This document shows, one piece after another, positions 9,931-19,010 of a stretch of 50,084 bases of DNA (its first letter is position 1; each line of letters starts with the position of its first letter). The DNA comes from an uncultured Bacteroidales bacterium (GTDB lineage: Bacteria; Bacteroidota; Bacteroidia; Bacteroidales; Bacteroidaceae). The stretch covers positions 37,285-87,368 of the forward strand of contig CADCIP010000027.1 in assembly GCA_902801485.1 (NCBI GenBank), read 5' to 3'. Below the pieces are notes generated by a model. It searched no databases and had not been told where the DNA came from. It saw only the letters and a list, made by a program, of their open reading frames with translations. The position numbers and the translations under genes were made by a program.

Positions 9931-9942
9931 GCTAACCGTATT

Positions 9943-12153
9943 ATGAGATATTTCCTGTTAACACTTCTCGTGGCATTTCCTCTTCTGGGGCAGGCTGAAG
10001 ACTGGAAGGGACAGTTCCTGACACTGGAGCATCATCAGAGTCGCCCCAATACATGGATGCTTTGGCGCAAAAAGGCGAACGTGGAGAAGGTGCCAGCCTC
10101 TGTGAAGGCAAAGATTGCAACAGATTCCAAGTATTGGCTTTACATCAATGAGCAGCTCGTTGTTTTCGAGGGAGGACTGAAACGGGGACCGGCGCCCAAT
10201 GCAAGCTATTACGATGAGGTGGAGATAGCGCCTTCCCTGAAGCCCGGCGAGAACCTGATAGCTGTGCTGACGTGGTATTTCGGCTTGAACGGCTTCAGTC
10301 ATGTCAGCAGCGGAACGGCAGGCCTTCTCTTCGAAGCCAGGGCCGACGGGGTGGATATCTGTTCCGACAAGACGTGGCGCGGTGCTGTCTATGGCGCATA
10401 CGGCGAGACAGGCGAGCCGAAGCCGAACTACCGCATCTCGGAAAGCAACATTCGCTTCGATGCCAGGAAAGAGGAGCAAGGCTGGTACAAGAACAGCTAC
10501 ACCTACGGTCTGGAGGAAGTCTTGCCTGTCGATGTCGGGAACTGCACCCTGGGGCGACTCGTCAAGCGCCCTATTCCCCAGTGGAAGGATTACGGACTGA
10601 AGGATTATGTGCGTACGGAGCGACACGGCGACACGCTGGTGTGCCGGCTTCCGTATAACTGCCAGTGCACGCCTTACATGAAGCTGAAATCTGCCGAGGA
10701 AGGACTGCTCATCAAGATACAGACGGACGTTCACATGATAGGCGGGTCGCCTACTCCCCGATGTGAGTTCATCACCCGTAAGGGGGAGCAGGAGTACGAG
10801 AACTTCGGATGGTTCAACGGGCACGAGGTGTGGTATATCCTGCCCGAAGGCGTGGAGATGGAGGAGGTGAAGTTCCGCGAGACGGGATACGGATGCGACT
10901 TCGTGGAGCCTTTCCAGTGCGACGATACGTTCTTCAACGAGTTGTGGAAGCGTGCCCAGCGGACTCTCTACATCACGATGCGGGACAACTACATGGACTG
11001 CCCGGACCGTGAACGCGGTCAGTGGTGGGGCGATGCGGTCAACGAGTTGGGCGAGGCGTATTATTCGCTGAGTCCGGAGGGAGCGCAGCTGGGCTTCAAG
11101 GGCCTGAACGAGCTTTTCGGCTGGCAGCGTGCCGATGGTGTGCTCTACTCGCCTTGTCCTGCGGGAAACTGGAACAAGGAACTGCCCAGTCAGATTCTGG
11201 CTACCTGCGGCTGGTACGGCATCTATACCCAATGCTATTACGGTAACGATTTCTCTGTCGTCAGGACGCATTATCCTCGCTTGCACCGCTATCTTCATGA
11301 TGTCTGGCAGACGGATGCCGACGGACTGGCTGTTCTGCGTTACGGAGACTGGTTCTGGGGCGACTGGGGCGAGAATATCGACCAACTGCTCCTGCAGAAT
11401 TGCTGGTACTATCTTGCCCTGAAGGGTGAGCTGGAGTTGGCGAAGATGCTGGGCAAGACTGCCGATGTGGCTCAGATAAGCAGCATGATGACGAAGATGG
11501 AGGAGAACTTCGACAGGAGATTCTGGAAGGACGGCGTGTACCGTTCGCCTGACTATCAGGGGGAGACCGACGACCGGGGAAATGCGTTGGCTGTTGTGTC
11601 GGGGCTGGCATCGGAAGATAAATATCCGTCCCTTACGGCTTGTCTTACCAAGGAGTATCACGCAAGCCCCTACATGGAGAAATACGTTCTGGAGGCCCTG
11701 TTCCAGATGAAGGCTCCCGACGCGGGACTCGACCGTATCCGCAAGCGCTACAAGCCTATGCTGGATTTCCCCGGACTGACCACACTGCCGGAAAACTGGT
11801 TGCCTGAGGGGGCAAAGCCTAAGCCGGGCGAGCCTATGGTGAACGCTTGCTGGGGCACGTATAATCACGGCTGGAGTGGCGGGCCCCTGACTATCTTGAG
11901 TCAGAAGGTTTGTGGCGTAGAGCCCACTTCGCCAGGATTCCGTACGTTCCGCATCTGTCCTCAGCTGGGATACCTGAATCGTGCGGCTTGTACAGTGGAG
12001 AGCTCGAGCGGCAGGATAAAGGTGAGCATCCAGAGGAAGGGCAGGAAGCTGGAACTGAATGTCAGTGTACCTCAGGGCACCTCGGCAGAAGTCGTCTTCC
12101 CTAGTGGGAAAAGGCAGACGCTGGAGAGCGGACAGCATGTGCTCAAAGGGTAG
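9943..12153 (+). CDS. GH78-type alpha-L-rhamnosidase-like enzyme, secreted
   Basis: 736 residues with signal peptide MRYFLLTLLVAFPLLGQAE. An N-terminal beta-sandwich region (KYWLYINEQLVVFEGG; FNG..VWYILP) precedes a six-hairpin (alpha/alpha)6 barrel. The barrel carries MDCPDRERGQWWGDA, the counterpart of the conserved acidic CP.RDER..W.GDA motif of bacterial rhamnosidases. The C-terminal sandwich starts near SPGFRTFRICPQLGYL. It would release terminal rhamnose or a similar sugar from plant glycans such as pectin; substrate is inferred from family only. It lies 126 bases after the GH97 gene, separated by repeats, and may share its transcript. Confidence 0.85.
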   Translation: MRYFLLTLLVAFPLLGQAEDWKGQFLTLEHHQSRPNTWMLWRKKANVEKVPASVKAKIATDSKYWLYINEQLVVFEGGLKRGPAPNASYYDEVEIAPSLKPGENLIAVLTWYFGLNGFSHVSSGTAGLLFEARADGVDICSDKTWRGAVYGAYGETGEPKPNYRISESNIRFDARKEEQGWYKNSYTYGLEEVLPVDVGNCTLGRLVKRPIPQWKDYGLKDYVRTERHGDTLVCRLPYNCQCTPYMKLKSAEEGLLIKIQTDVHMIGGSPTPRCEFITRKGEQEYENFGWFNGHEVWYILPEGVEMEEVKFRETGYGCDFVEPFQCDDTFFNELWKRAQRTLYITMRDNYMDCPDRERGQWWGDAVNELGEAYYSLSPEGAQLGFKGLNELFGWQRADGVLYSPCPAGNWNKELPSQILATCGWYGIYTQCYYGNDFSVVRTHYPRLHRYLHDVWQTDADGLAVLRYGDWFWGDWGENIDQLLLQNCWYYLALKGELELAKMLGKTADVAQISSMMTKMEENFDRRFWKDGVYRSPDYQGETDDRGNALAVVSGLASEDKYPSLTACLTKEYHASPYMEKYVLEALFQMKAPDAGLDRIRKRYKPMLDFPGLTTLPENWLPEGAKPKPGEPMVNACWGTYNHGWSGGPLTILSQKVCGVEPTSPGFRTFRICPQLGYLNRAACTVESSSGRIKVSIQRKGRKLELNVSVPQGTSAEVVFPSGKRQTLESGQHVLKG

Positions 12154-12370
12154 GTTGTATCAATATGTCAATAATTTTTTGAATGTGTTTTCTTCCCCGC
12201 TGGGAAGGCCAAGTTAGGGATTATTCTTTAGTGCACGTAAGAATTTTTACCGCCACGTGTGGGAGTAATTTTTCATCCCTTCCCTTTGACATTGCAAATG
12301 TATAACAATTTTTTAGAATGTCCAAATATTTTCGTCAGTATTTTCTAAATTTTTATTAAATATTTTCATG

Positions 12371-12520
12371 GTATACAGTATACAGTATACAGTATACAGT
12401 TTTGGTTTAGTGGGAGAAAAATTTTTATTATTATATTATATTATATATATATATAATATAATATAATAATAACCATAACTTCAACTCTTTTCAAGAAACT
12501 GTATACTGTATACTGTATAC
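12371..12520. repeat. Inverted GTATACA heptamer arrays flanking a 48-bp perfect A/T palindrome
   Basis: Left arm 12371-12400 is about four copies of GTATACA; right arm 12498-12520 is about three copies of TGTATAC, its inverse complement. Between them, 12425-12472 is made only of A and T and is a perfect palindrome centred between 12448 and 12449. The whole could fold into a long hairpin or cruciform. Confidence 0.9.
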
Positions 12521-12790
12521 AAAGAATGTCTTTTCCTGATTTTGGTGGTTCTTCTTCACTTTTGTTGATAAAAGAAAACCAGGAAAACCCCTCTTCAGCT
12601 GTCTTAGCTCTTCGAACTTCTGTGGTGGCTCATGGCTTTGTGCCTGTGAACAAGTTCCCGCACAAGTCATGACATCCCCACACATTGCTACGCAACGTAA
12701 GACAACTTCCGAGGAAAAACACCGTTACGCTTCGCTCCACTAAAAAAGCTGCACATTGTGGCTAAAAACAACTTGTTTACTTGTTAACTC

Positions 12791-12830
12791 AAAAATGGTA
12801 AATGGTAAATGAAAAATGGTAAATGAGAGG
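12791..12830. repeat. AAATGGT heptamer array
   Basis: AAATGGT is repeated three to four times with one altered unit (AAATGAA), in the non-coding region upstream of the WYL gene. Confidence 0.75.
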
Positions 12831-13090
12831 TTTTTCTTCTGGTTGGGTTGAAATCTCGAAAGAGATTGATGGTGTGGCTGCGTGCTTTTATCTGGGTGCT
12901 TGCACACAAGGAAAGGACGCAGACATAACATCAAAGACGAAGTCTCAACCTAAGCAGAAGGGTTTTGGCGGTTTTCTTTAATTCCCACATTTCAACTAAA
13001 TTGAAGAAGAACCAATACGGTTGACTCCTTTCAGACCTTGTTATTTAACACTTGCCTACCCGTACGGATTTGGTTGACTCCTCTCTCTGA

Positions 13091-13129
13091 GAACAGTAAA
13101 CGATAAACAGTAAACGGTAAACAGTAAAC
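13091..13129. repeat. AGTAAAC heptamer array
   Basis: Five to six units of AGTAAAC with variants CGATAAAC and CGGTAAAC. The inverse complement GTTTACT appears as arrays at 27361 and 34815. Confidence 0.8.
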
Positions 13130-13220
13130 TTTTGCCCACCATTTTGTGTTAAAAAATCATAAATAATTGCGGTTGTAAGTCTAAAAACTACAACGCTGGA
13201 AGTGTTTTTCCATCAAGCGT

Positions 13221-13250
13221 TTTGTGATAATTGATTTTTTTGTACCTTAG
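13221..13250 (+). promoter_or_regulatory. Probable promoter of the WYL-gene leader
   Basis: TTTG at 13221-13224 and TACCTTAG at 13243-13250, 18 bases apart, fit the Bacteroidetes -33/-7 pattern with one mismatch. Transcription would start just before the repeat element at 13258, giving the WYL gene a leader of about 210 nt. Confidence 0.5.
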
Positions 13251-13257
13251 CGACGAA

Positions 13258-13434
13258 ATTAATTAAAATTTCGGGAGTTACAAGATGGATTTAAACAGGG
13301 AGTTATGCGCTTCGCGCAGGAAGTTAAGCCAACAAGTTGGCAGGACGATAGTCTTGGATGCTGTCTGCCTATATGGTATTGTCCTTTTATTACTTCCAAT
13401 TTAACTTCCATTTTTACTTCCAATTTAACTTCCT
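13258..13434 (+). repeat. Copy A of a ~180-bp dispersed element (leader-like, with hairpins and a short frame)
   Basis: This stretch is repeated on the other strand at 48533-48712. A core of about 56 bases (13296-13351) differs at only two positions. It contains two small hairpins, GCGC-TTC-GCGC and GCCAAC-AA-GTTGGC, and ends in ACTTCC repeats of period 12. Both copies lie directly upstream of a gene and both contain a short ATG-led frame in the same register. Confidence 0.8.
13285..13404 (+). CDS. Possible 39-residue peptide in repeat copy A
   Basis: The frame starts MDLNRELCASRRKLSQQVGR and ends in a hydrophobic LLLLPI tail. The copy at 48604-48684 gives MKSNRKLCATRRKLSQQVGR, so 16 of the first 20 residues match, but base identity is just as high, so selection on the protein is not shown. 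It could be a leader peptide or a by-product of a structured repeat. Confidence 0.25.
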   Translation: MDLNRELCASRRKLSQQVGRTIVLDAVCLYGIVLLLLPI

Positions 13435-13466
13435 ATATTTGAGTAAATTAACAATAACTAATATCA

Positions 13467-14333
13467 ATGAAAACAATTTTTTCTTTTGCGCAATTCAAGT
13501 TCGATGTCTGGCTTATAGAACAACTTCAGATGACACCACCTCCAGGCCCTACATTGGAGGATCTGAGAGACCGTTGGCTTGCTTTGCCCGGCCATGTAGG
13601 AATCCTTTCGCGCGATATGCTGACTACCCACAGGCAGGCTATAAAGGATTTTATGGGCATCGTAATCTCGGCACCCGACCGCATGCACTATCGTATCATG
13701 AACCCTGAGGCTCTTGCCCTCGACTCGCTTGCCAACGATCTGCTAAAGAGTATACAGAACTATTCGTTCCTTCAGCAGTACAAGGAATTAGGCAAGCAAA
13801 TCCAGCCAGAGCAGATAGAGACGGGTTCGCGCTATCTGCGGCTGATTGGTCAGGCGCTGCGCGACAAACAGAAGCTGCGTATCACCTATCAGAAATTTTC
13901 GGACGAAAATCAGTACGATGCCATCGTGCATCCTTATTGCCTGAAGGCTGATAAAGGCCGTTGGTATATCTTGGCTTACAAGGAGGGAAGTGAATGTCAG
14001 GAACCTGCACAATGTTTTGCTCTCGACAGGACATTGCGCCTTACGCTCCTACCCGAAAGCTTTGTCCCCAACCGAAGAATAAAGGTCGCAACCTATTTCC
14101 GTGATTGCTTTGGTGTATGGCGCGATTACGAGCATTATCCAGTTCGTCGCGTTGTTATCACCTGTACCGAAAAGGTAGCTCATTATCTGCGCACCTTGCC
14201 GCTGCATCACAGCCAGAAAGAGATTCGTTGCAAGGAAGAAGGTTATGCCTCTTTCCGCTACCGCATTTCCCCCTCTCCCGACTTCATAGCCGAACTAAGA
14301 AAATGGGGCGACGAAGTGAGGATGGAGGAATGA
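13467..14333 (+). CDS. WYL-domain transcriptional regulator next to the CRISPR operon
   Basis: 288 residues. The N-terminal ~100 residues look like a winged-helix region (TLEDLRDRWLALPGH..LSRDMLTTHRQAIKDFMG). The WYL domain spans ~125-210 (LRITYQKFSDE, HPYCLKADKGRWYILAYKEG, FALDRTLRLTLLPESF), and a C-terminal extension ends the protein (VITCTEKVAHYLRTLPLHHSQ). WYL proteins bind ligands, probably nucleic acids or nucleotides, and several control CRISPR operons. It lies 151 bases upstream of cas6 on the same strand, so control of the cas genes is a fair inference. Its own leader contains the dispersed element A. Confidence 0.85.
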   Translation: MKTIFSFAQFKFDVWLIEQLQMTPPPGPTLEDLRDRWLALPGHVGILSRDMLTTHRQAIKDFMGIVISAPDRMHYRIMNPEALALDSLANDLLKSIQNYSFLQQYKELGKQIQPEQIETGSRYLRLIGQALRDKQKLRITYQKFSDENQYDAIVHPYCLKADKGRWYILAYKEGSECQEPAQCFALDRTLRLTLLPESFVPNRRIKVATYFRDCFGVWRDYEHYPVRRVVITCTEKVAHYLRTLPLHHSQKEIRCKEEGYASFRYRISPSPDFIAELRKWGDEVRMEE

Positions 14334-14430
14334 AAAAATATTGGAATTCATTTACAGGATGATAGACAATAAAAAAAGTTAAGATATAGTGTTTAATGGA
14401 AGAAAACTGCATAAGTTTAAGAAAAATGTG

Positions 14431-14438
14431 TAACTTTG
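14431..14438 (+). promoter_or_regulatory. -7 box of the cas operon
   Basis: TAACTTTG matches TAnnTTTG, 47 bases before cas6. No -33 TTTG is visible at 19-21 bases upstream, which would suit an activator-dependent promoter. Confidence 0.5.
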
Positions 14439-14484
14439 TTACCATATTATAATAATACAAGTTGATACAGATATAAAGAATAGT

Positions 14485-15267
14485 ATGAGATTCAAGTTAA
14501 CATTACAATTACAACCAGAAGTGATGGGACGTAAAATGCCCATTAACTATCAGTATCCGTTGCAAGGTGTTATCTACCATACACTGGAGAAGAGTGACCT
14601 TGAATATTCTACATGGCTGCATGAAAACGGTTATCAGCAGGATGGTAAGCGTTTCAAGCTGTTCACTTTCTCCAACCTAATCGTACCCCAATATGGAATT
14701 GACAAGCAGCGAGAACGTCTCATCGTCGAGTCAGACTTTGTGACGCTCTACATCACTTTCCTACCCGAACGGAGCACCCAACAATTCATTCAAGGATTGT
14801 TTCAGCAACAGACCTTCCAAGTGTCAGATTACATCTCAGGCGTACAGTTTATGGTCAGAGAGATTCAGGTGATGCCTACGATCGACTATCAGCCCGACAT
14901 GGTGTTCAAGACCCTGTCGCCAGTTTGTATATCGCTGCGAAATGAAAGAGGCCTGATGGACTATCTTTCGCCTGCAGACCCTCGTTATGAGTTGGGCATC
15001 CTGACAGGACTTCTTGCTCGTTACGATGCAGTAAACGGACATCCGTTCAATGGCACGCCCTACTGCCATCTGCAACTGCTCAGTGAACCTAAGTCCACCC
15101 TCGTCCGCATCAAGGCTGGCACCCCCAACGAAACCCGTGTGCGTGGCTACCGCTACCACTTCAAACTCGACCTTCCAGAAGAACTCATGCACATCGCCTA
15201 CGAAAGCGGATTAGGCGAAAAAGGAAGCATGGGATTCGGGATGATTGAAGCACAAGAAAAGGCGTGA
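14485..15267 (+). CDS. cas6: Cas6 CRISPR RNA endonuclease
   Basis: 260 residues, normal for Cas6. It starts MRFKLTLQLQPEV, a beta1 strand of a RAMP fold, and ends with the glycine-rich loop GLGEKGSMGFGMI that marks Cas6 proteins. It cuts the array transcript within the repeats; the 8-nt handle would derive from the GAATTGAAAT end of the repeat. It is the first gene of the effector operon. Its base composition is close to that of the chromosome, unlike the clearly A/T-rich cas8b-cas3 genes that follow. Confidence 0.9.
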   Translation: MRFKLTLQLQPEVMGRKMPINYQYPLQGVIYHTLEKSDLEYSTWLHENGYQQDGKRFKLFTFSNLIVPQYGIDKQRERLIVESDFVTLYITFLPERSTQQFIQGLFQQQTFQVSDYISGVQFMVREIQVMPTIDYQPDMVFKTLSPVCISLRNERGLMDYLSPADPRYELGILTGLLARYDAVNGHPFNGTPYCHLQLLSEPKSTLVRIKAGTPNETRVRGYRYHFKLDLPEELMHIAYESGLGEKGSMGFGMIEAQEKA

Positions 15268-15321
15268 TGATGTTTGGAGAATAGAAAAGTATATGTTAAT
15301 TTGCAACGAAAAACTGATTTT

Positions 15322-17361
15322 ATGAGTTTAGATACAGTCTTGAAAATAGGGAAAGTGCTTAGAAATTCAAACAATAATTTGAAGCACTTTAAGTATGTGA
15401 GTACCCCAATAAGCAAAGACGGAGGCTATCCTCTTTGTATTATAATTCCTGTAAAAAAGAACTTTACTTTTAATTTTGAAGAAATAAGTATAGTATCCGA
15501 AAGAGAGAGAAAAAATCTATATTATTTGAGGTATAAAACCTCTGACAGTGATTCAAGCCCTGCAAAATATGTTTATGGCGATATTTTTTATCAGATTGAT
15601 AAACGATTTGATAAGAATGGGAAGATTAAGGAAGGGAAAGAATCTGGAAACTATATGATTTTCAAAAAAAATGCTTTTGAGAATGCCAAAGATGTGCGTG
15701 AATCGTACATCAAGCATTTCATTGAAATTAATGAGCAGAATAAATCAAAGAAAGAACAGAAACTATTCTTAAAGAACGTGATAAATTACATTAGTGGTGG
15801 CGAAACAAATGATTATTCGACTTCACTTTCTAAAGTGTATCCTATCATTGCTTTTTGGAAAGCTTTTAATGATAATAGAGATACAATAGAAAAAATCCTT
15901 AGATTCGCTCCTGTATATAATAAAAATGTGCACAACATAAAAAACATAGAAGACGAATATATAAAGTATTTGTTTGAAAACAAATTAAAGGATATCAAGA
16001 AACTAACCAGTAACAAACAAAACGAAGAATTATCAGTAGAAGAAAAAGAGTTACTTTTGAATTATGCTGAACACGAAGTGTTTATTCACTTCAAATTTGA
16101 GGATGGCGAGCAATGGTATAAACATTCAGTGTTTAAGATAATTATACAAATGCTAAATAAAGAAATATCCTCAATCCAGAATGAAAATATGATTGTTCCA
16201 ACAAAATCCATTTGTCGCACATTATGTTCAGGTAATGATAAAAATGATATCCAATTTCCTAATTTTAGTTTCGACAACAGTTATAAATCTTTTGGATTCA
16301 CAAGCGAACAATTCGATGATTTCATGTATGCTAATTCTGTATTAAATACACCAAGAATTTGGTTGAAAGGTACGGATATAAATATATTTGTATTACCTGC
16401 CAAGTATGATGGGGGTACAATAGATGCAGACAAATATGAATCATTCTTTTTTGATAAGAAATCGGAGAGTAGTTTGTTTGACTTCGATTTTCTCAATTTT
16501 GAAGACGAAGGAGAAGAATCAAGTGTCAGATTCGATTTTGTTTTTTCGAATACAGGTGGAAATACAACAATTGATTTGATTGAAATTTCGGGCATTGAAA
16601 AAAGTCAACTATTGAGAATCCATAATAGGATTACGGATGCAGAACACAATATTTCTAAGATTAAAGAAGAAACGTTAGGTTGGTCGAATGTTAATATGTC
16701 TATAGAAAAATCCTTTATTGATATTATGGGAGTATCTTCAATAGAGCAAGGCAAGGTTGTTTTCAAAAATCAAGTCAAGAAGAATGGAAAACTTGTCCCA
16801 TATGCTCCTTATCAATCATACATGGTAAAAGTACTCCCATTGATATACACAGAGAATTATTACAATGACGATGTGTTAATGCACAAAACCATTGAAAAGA
16901 TTGAGTTTTCGGTAAGAAATGGTGAAGAATATGGTAACTTTAATTTATTAAAATATGATTTAATATTAATTTATAGTATTCAAAACTCTAAAAACAACAG
17001 ATATATGGAAATTACACAATCGGAAAGTTACGGCATTGGGGTATTGTTGGGCAGTTTAGCCAAAAACCTCAGCCTTGAAATCAATTCTTTCGAAAAGAAT
17101 TATGTGGGTAATCTTACCCGTAGAATCGGGACAATGGATGATTTTATTCGCCTGAAAAACGACATTGAACAAAAACTGATTATGCATGAAAAGTCAAGAT
17201 TCACATTCCAAACATCATATGAACTTGCACAAAAAGTGAAAGAGTTCAAGTCCCAGTATGATAAAGACAAATGTGCATTCGGTTTTTTTGAGAGTTACTT
17301 TAAGCCGATACCATCAAAACATAACAATTCTTCAGATAACGAAGTAAATAATAATCAATAA
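15322..17361 (+). CDS. cas8b: Cas8b-like large subunit of type I-B Cascade
   Basis: 679 residues from ATG 15322; an upstream TTG at 15274 is open in frame but less likely. The call rests on position (between cas6 and cas7), size and operon type. The sequence is highly diverged and I see no CxxC pairs. Regions such as IEQGKVVFKNQVKKNG and ESYGIGVLLGSLAKNLS resemble the C-terminal half of Cas8b/Csh1-type proteins. It should recognise the PAM and help load target DNA. Strongly A/T-rich, suggesting horizontal origin. Confidence 0.75.
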   Translation: MSLDTVLKIGKVLRNSNNNLKHFKYVSTPISKDGGYPLCIIIPVKKNFTFNFEEISIVSERERKNLYYLRYKTSDSDSSPAKYVYGDIFYQIDKRFDKNGKIKEGKESGNYMIFKKNAFENAKDVRESYIKHFIEINEQNKSKKEQKLFLKNVINYISGGETNDYSTSLSKVYPIIAFWKAFNDNRDTIEKILRFAPVYNKNVHNIKNIEDEYIKYLFENKLKDIKKLTSNKQNEELSVEEKELLLNYAEHEVFIHFKFEDGEQWYKHSVFKIIIQMLNKEISSIQNENMIVPTKSICRTLCSGNDKNDIQFPNFSFDNSYKSFGFTSEQFDDFMYANSVLNTPRIWLKGTDINIFVLPAKYDGGTIDADKYESFFFDKKSESSLFDFDFLNFEDEGEESSVRFDFVFSNTGGNTTIDLIEISGIEKSQLLRIHNRITDAEHNISKIKEETLGWSNVNMSIEKSFIDIMGVSSIEQGKVVFKNQVKKNGKLVPYAPYQSYMVKVLPLIYTENYYNDDVLMHKTIEKIEFSVRNGEEYGNFNLLKYDLILIYSIQNSKNNRYMEITQSESYGIGVLLGSLAKNLSLEINSFEKNYVGNLTRRIGTMDDFIRLKNDIEQKLIMHEKSRFTFQTSYELAQKVKEFKSQYDKDKCAFGFFESYFKPIPSKHNNSSDNEVNNNQ

Positions 17362-17370
17362 TTTGCTATT

Positions 17371-18309
17371 ATGGAAAAATCAGAAATCTTATTCTTGTAC
17401 GAAACTTCGTACAACATTCCTAACGGAGACCCTTTCACAGGTGAGCAGCGTTACGACGAGGAGACCAAGAAAATCTTAGTCAGCGATGTAAGAATTAAAC
17501 GTTTCATCAGAACATATTTGGAAGATGTCAAGAATCTTTCAATCTATGTCAGCGAAAAAACAGGCGCAGGCAAAACCGATTCAAAGAACGTTTTGAAATG
17601 GCTTGCAGAAAACAGAAACGAAAATGCATTAACTGATATTGGAGAAATCCTTAAAGAACAAATCGATGTAAGACTGTTCGGTGGCATATCAACACTGAAG
17701 GATGACGAAACATCAAAGATTAAGGTTAGTGGTAACTCGTGTACCAACGGTCACGTTCAGTTTACAGGTCCCGTTCAGTTCGCATTGCTGAATCCATCGC
17801 TCAACGAGGTTGATTTGAGAATGCATCAAAACACAACTCATTTCACTTCAAGCGAAAGCAATGCCCAAGGTTCTATCGGCACAACAACCCTTGTACCGTA
17901 TTCTGTAATGCAGATTCACGGTTGGGTTAATCCCAAAGTTGCAGAAACTACGGGGCTGACTCCCGCAGATTTGAAACTGATGTACGAAGGTCTTTGGTAC
18001 GGTACAAGCGGTGAGGGTAGTTCTTTTTCGCGCAGTAAGGTTGGCCAGAATTCTGTACTATTGGTGGAAATCATCTACGCTGAATCTAACAAAAAAATCT
18101 ATGGTGCTGACAGGTTGATTTCCATCAAACCTAAAAACGAGAAAAAAGGAGAAACTATCCGTAGTATGGACGACTACGACTTCGATTTCAGCAAACTGAC
18201 TGAATTGCAGAATGATGATAGAATTGCGAAAGTCCGATACTACACGGAAATTCCTAAAATTGAAGAAGAATTGATAAAAAATAACAAATTTGAAAAAATG
18301 GCAATATGA
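17371..18309 (+). CDS. cas7: Cas7 (Csh2-type) backbone subunit
   Basis: 312 residues. The N-terminal NIPNGDPFTGEQRYDEE and VSDVRIKRFIRTYL motifs are hallmarks of Cas7/Csh2 of type I-B. Several copies would line the CRISPR RNA along the spacer. It starts 9 bases after cas8b and overlaps cas5 by four bases (ATGA), so the genes are translationally coupled. Confidence 0.93.
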   Translation: MEKSEILFLYETSYNIPNGDPFTGEQRYDEETKKILVSDVRIKRFIRTYLEDVKNLSIYVSEKTGAGKTDSKNVLKWLAENRNENALTDIGEILKEQIDVRLFGGISTLKDDETSKIKVSGNSCTNGHVQFTGPVQFALLNPSLNEVDLRMHQNTTHFTSSESNAQGSIGTTTLVPYSVMQIHGWVNPKVAETTGLTPADLKLMYEGLWYGTSGEGSSFSRSKVGQNSVLLVEIIYAESNKKIYGADRLISIKPKNEKKGETIRSMDDYDFDFSKLTELQNDDRIAKVRYYTEIPKIEEELIKNNKFEKMAI

Positions 18310-19010
18310 AAGGTTTTCAATTAGAAATAAAAGGTAATTGGGGACATTTCAAAAGACCAGAAACAAACAACAATCCGCTTTCCCACGATTTGATAACCAA
18401 AACCGCCTTGATTGGAATGATTGGGGCGGTTTTGGGCATCGAGCGTCAGAAAATGAAATCGTTATTTCCGCAATTATCAGAAGATTTGCTTTACGGGGTG
18501 CAGTTACTTCATCCTGTGAAAAAGATTTCGTGGGGTTTTACAAGCCATACCGCCATAAATCCTACAGCTGCGGGTACACCGAAATATTTTGAATTTCTAC
18601 GAGAGCCTGCTTTTTCAGTGTGGATTGCATTGAGAAACAAACGGTCTGAGAATCTGTTTAACAGGTTTGTGGATTCTGTAAAAAAAGGGGATGCGGAGTA
18701 TCCACCCATTTTAGGGTGGCACAATTGTCCTGCGGAACTCAAATATGTTTCTGTTGGGGAGTTCTCAGACAAAAAATACGGTGAATATGAGACAAAGGGC
18801 TTTGTTGTTGCAGGAAGCAAACCTAAAATATCAGGACTGTTTAGAATCGGATTTGACAAAATACCAACTTTCCAAAACGATGATTTTTGGAATCTGCCTG
18901 ATAAATATGTAAATATTATTTATCCTGAGTATCCCAATTCTATTACAGTAGAGGGCAATTTTTTTGTTTACAATGATGGCGACAAAACTGAAAATTTATG
19001 TCTGATATAA
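18306..19010 (+). CDS. cas5: Cas5 (type I-B) subunit
   Basis: 234 residues. It begins with the RAMP-like strand MKGFQLEIKGNWGHFKRPE and TKTALIGMIGAVLGIER, typical for Cas5b/Cas5h, which caps the 5' handle of the CRISPR RNA. It overlaps cas7 by four bases and cas3 by 13. Confidence 0.9.
   Translation: MKGFQLEIKGNWGHFKRPETNNNPLSHDLITKTALIGMIGAVLGIERQKMKSLFPQLSEDLLYGVQLLHPVKKISWGFTSHTAINPTAAGTPKYFEFLREPAFSVWIALRNKRSENLFNRFVDSVKKGDAEYPPILGWHNCPAELKYVSVGEFSDKKYGEYETKGFVVAGSKPKISGLFRIGFDKIPTFQNDDFWNLPDKYVNIIYPEYPNSITVEGNFFVYNDGDKTENLCLI

Larger units (their letters stand above)
12154..13220. other. Repeat-rich intergenic region without a convincing gene
   Basis: About 1.07 kb. It holds an inverted GTATACA array around an A/T palindrome (12371-12520), an AAATGGT array (12791-12830) and an AGTAAAC array (13091-13129). 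A direct repeat of TTGACTCCT follows TACGG at 13021 and 13073. Short frames here on both strands cross the repeats and lack start sites or family motifs, so I call none. Confidence 0.7.

Noticed and set aside
9958-12138. 726-residue minus-strand open frame
   Set aside because: Antisense of the GH78 gene; composition and motif content do not suggest a protein.
12491-12685. 64-residue minus-strand frame
   Set aside because: It runs into the GTATACA array and has no motif or start signal.
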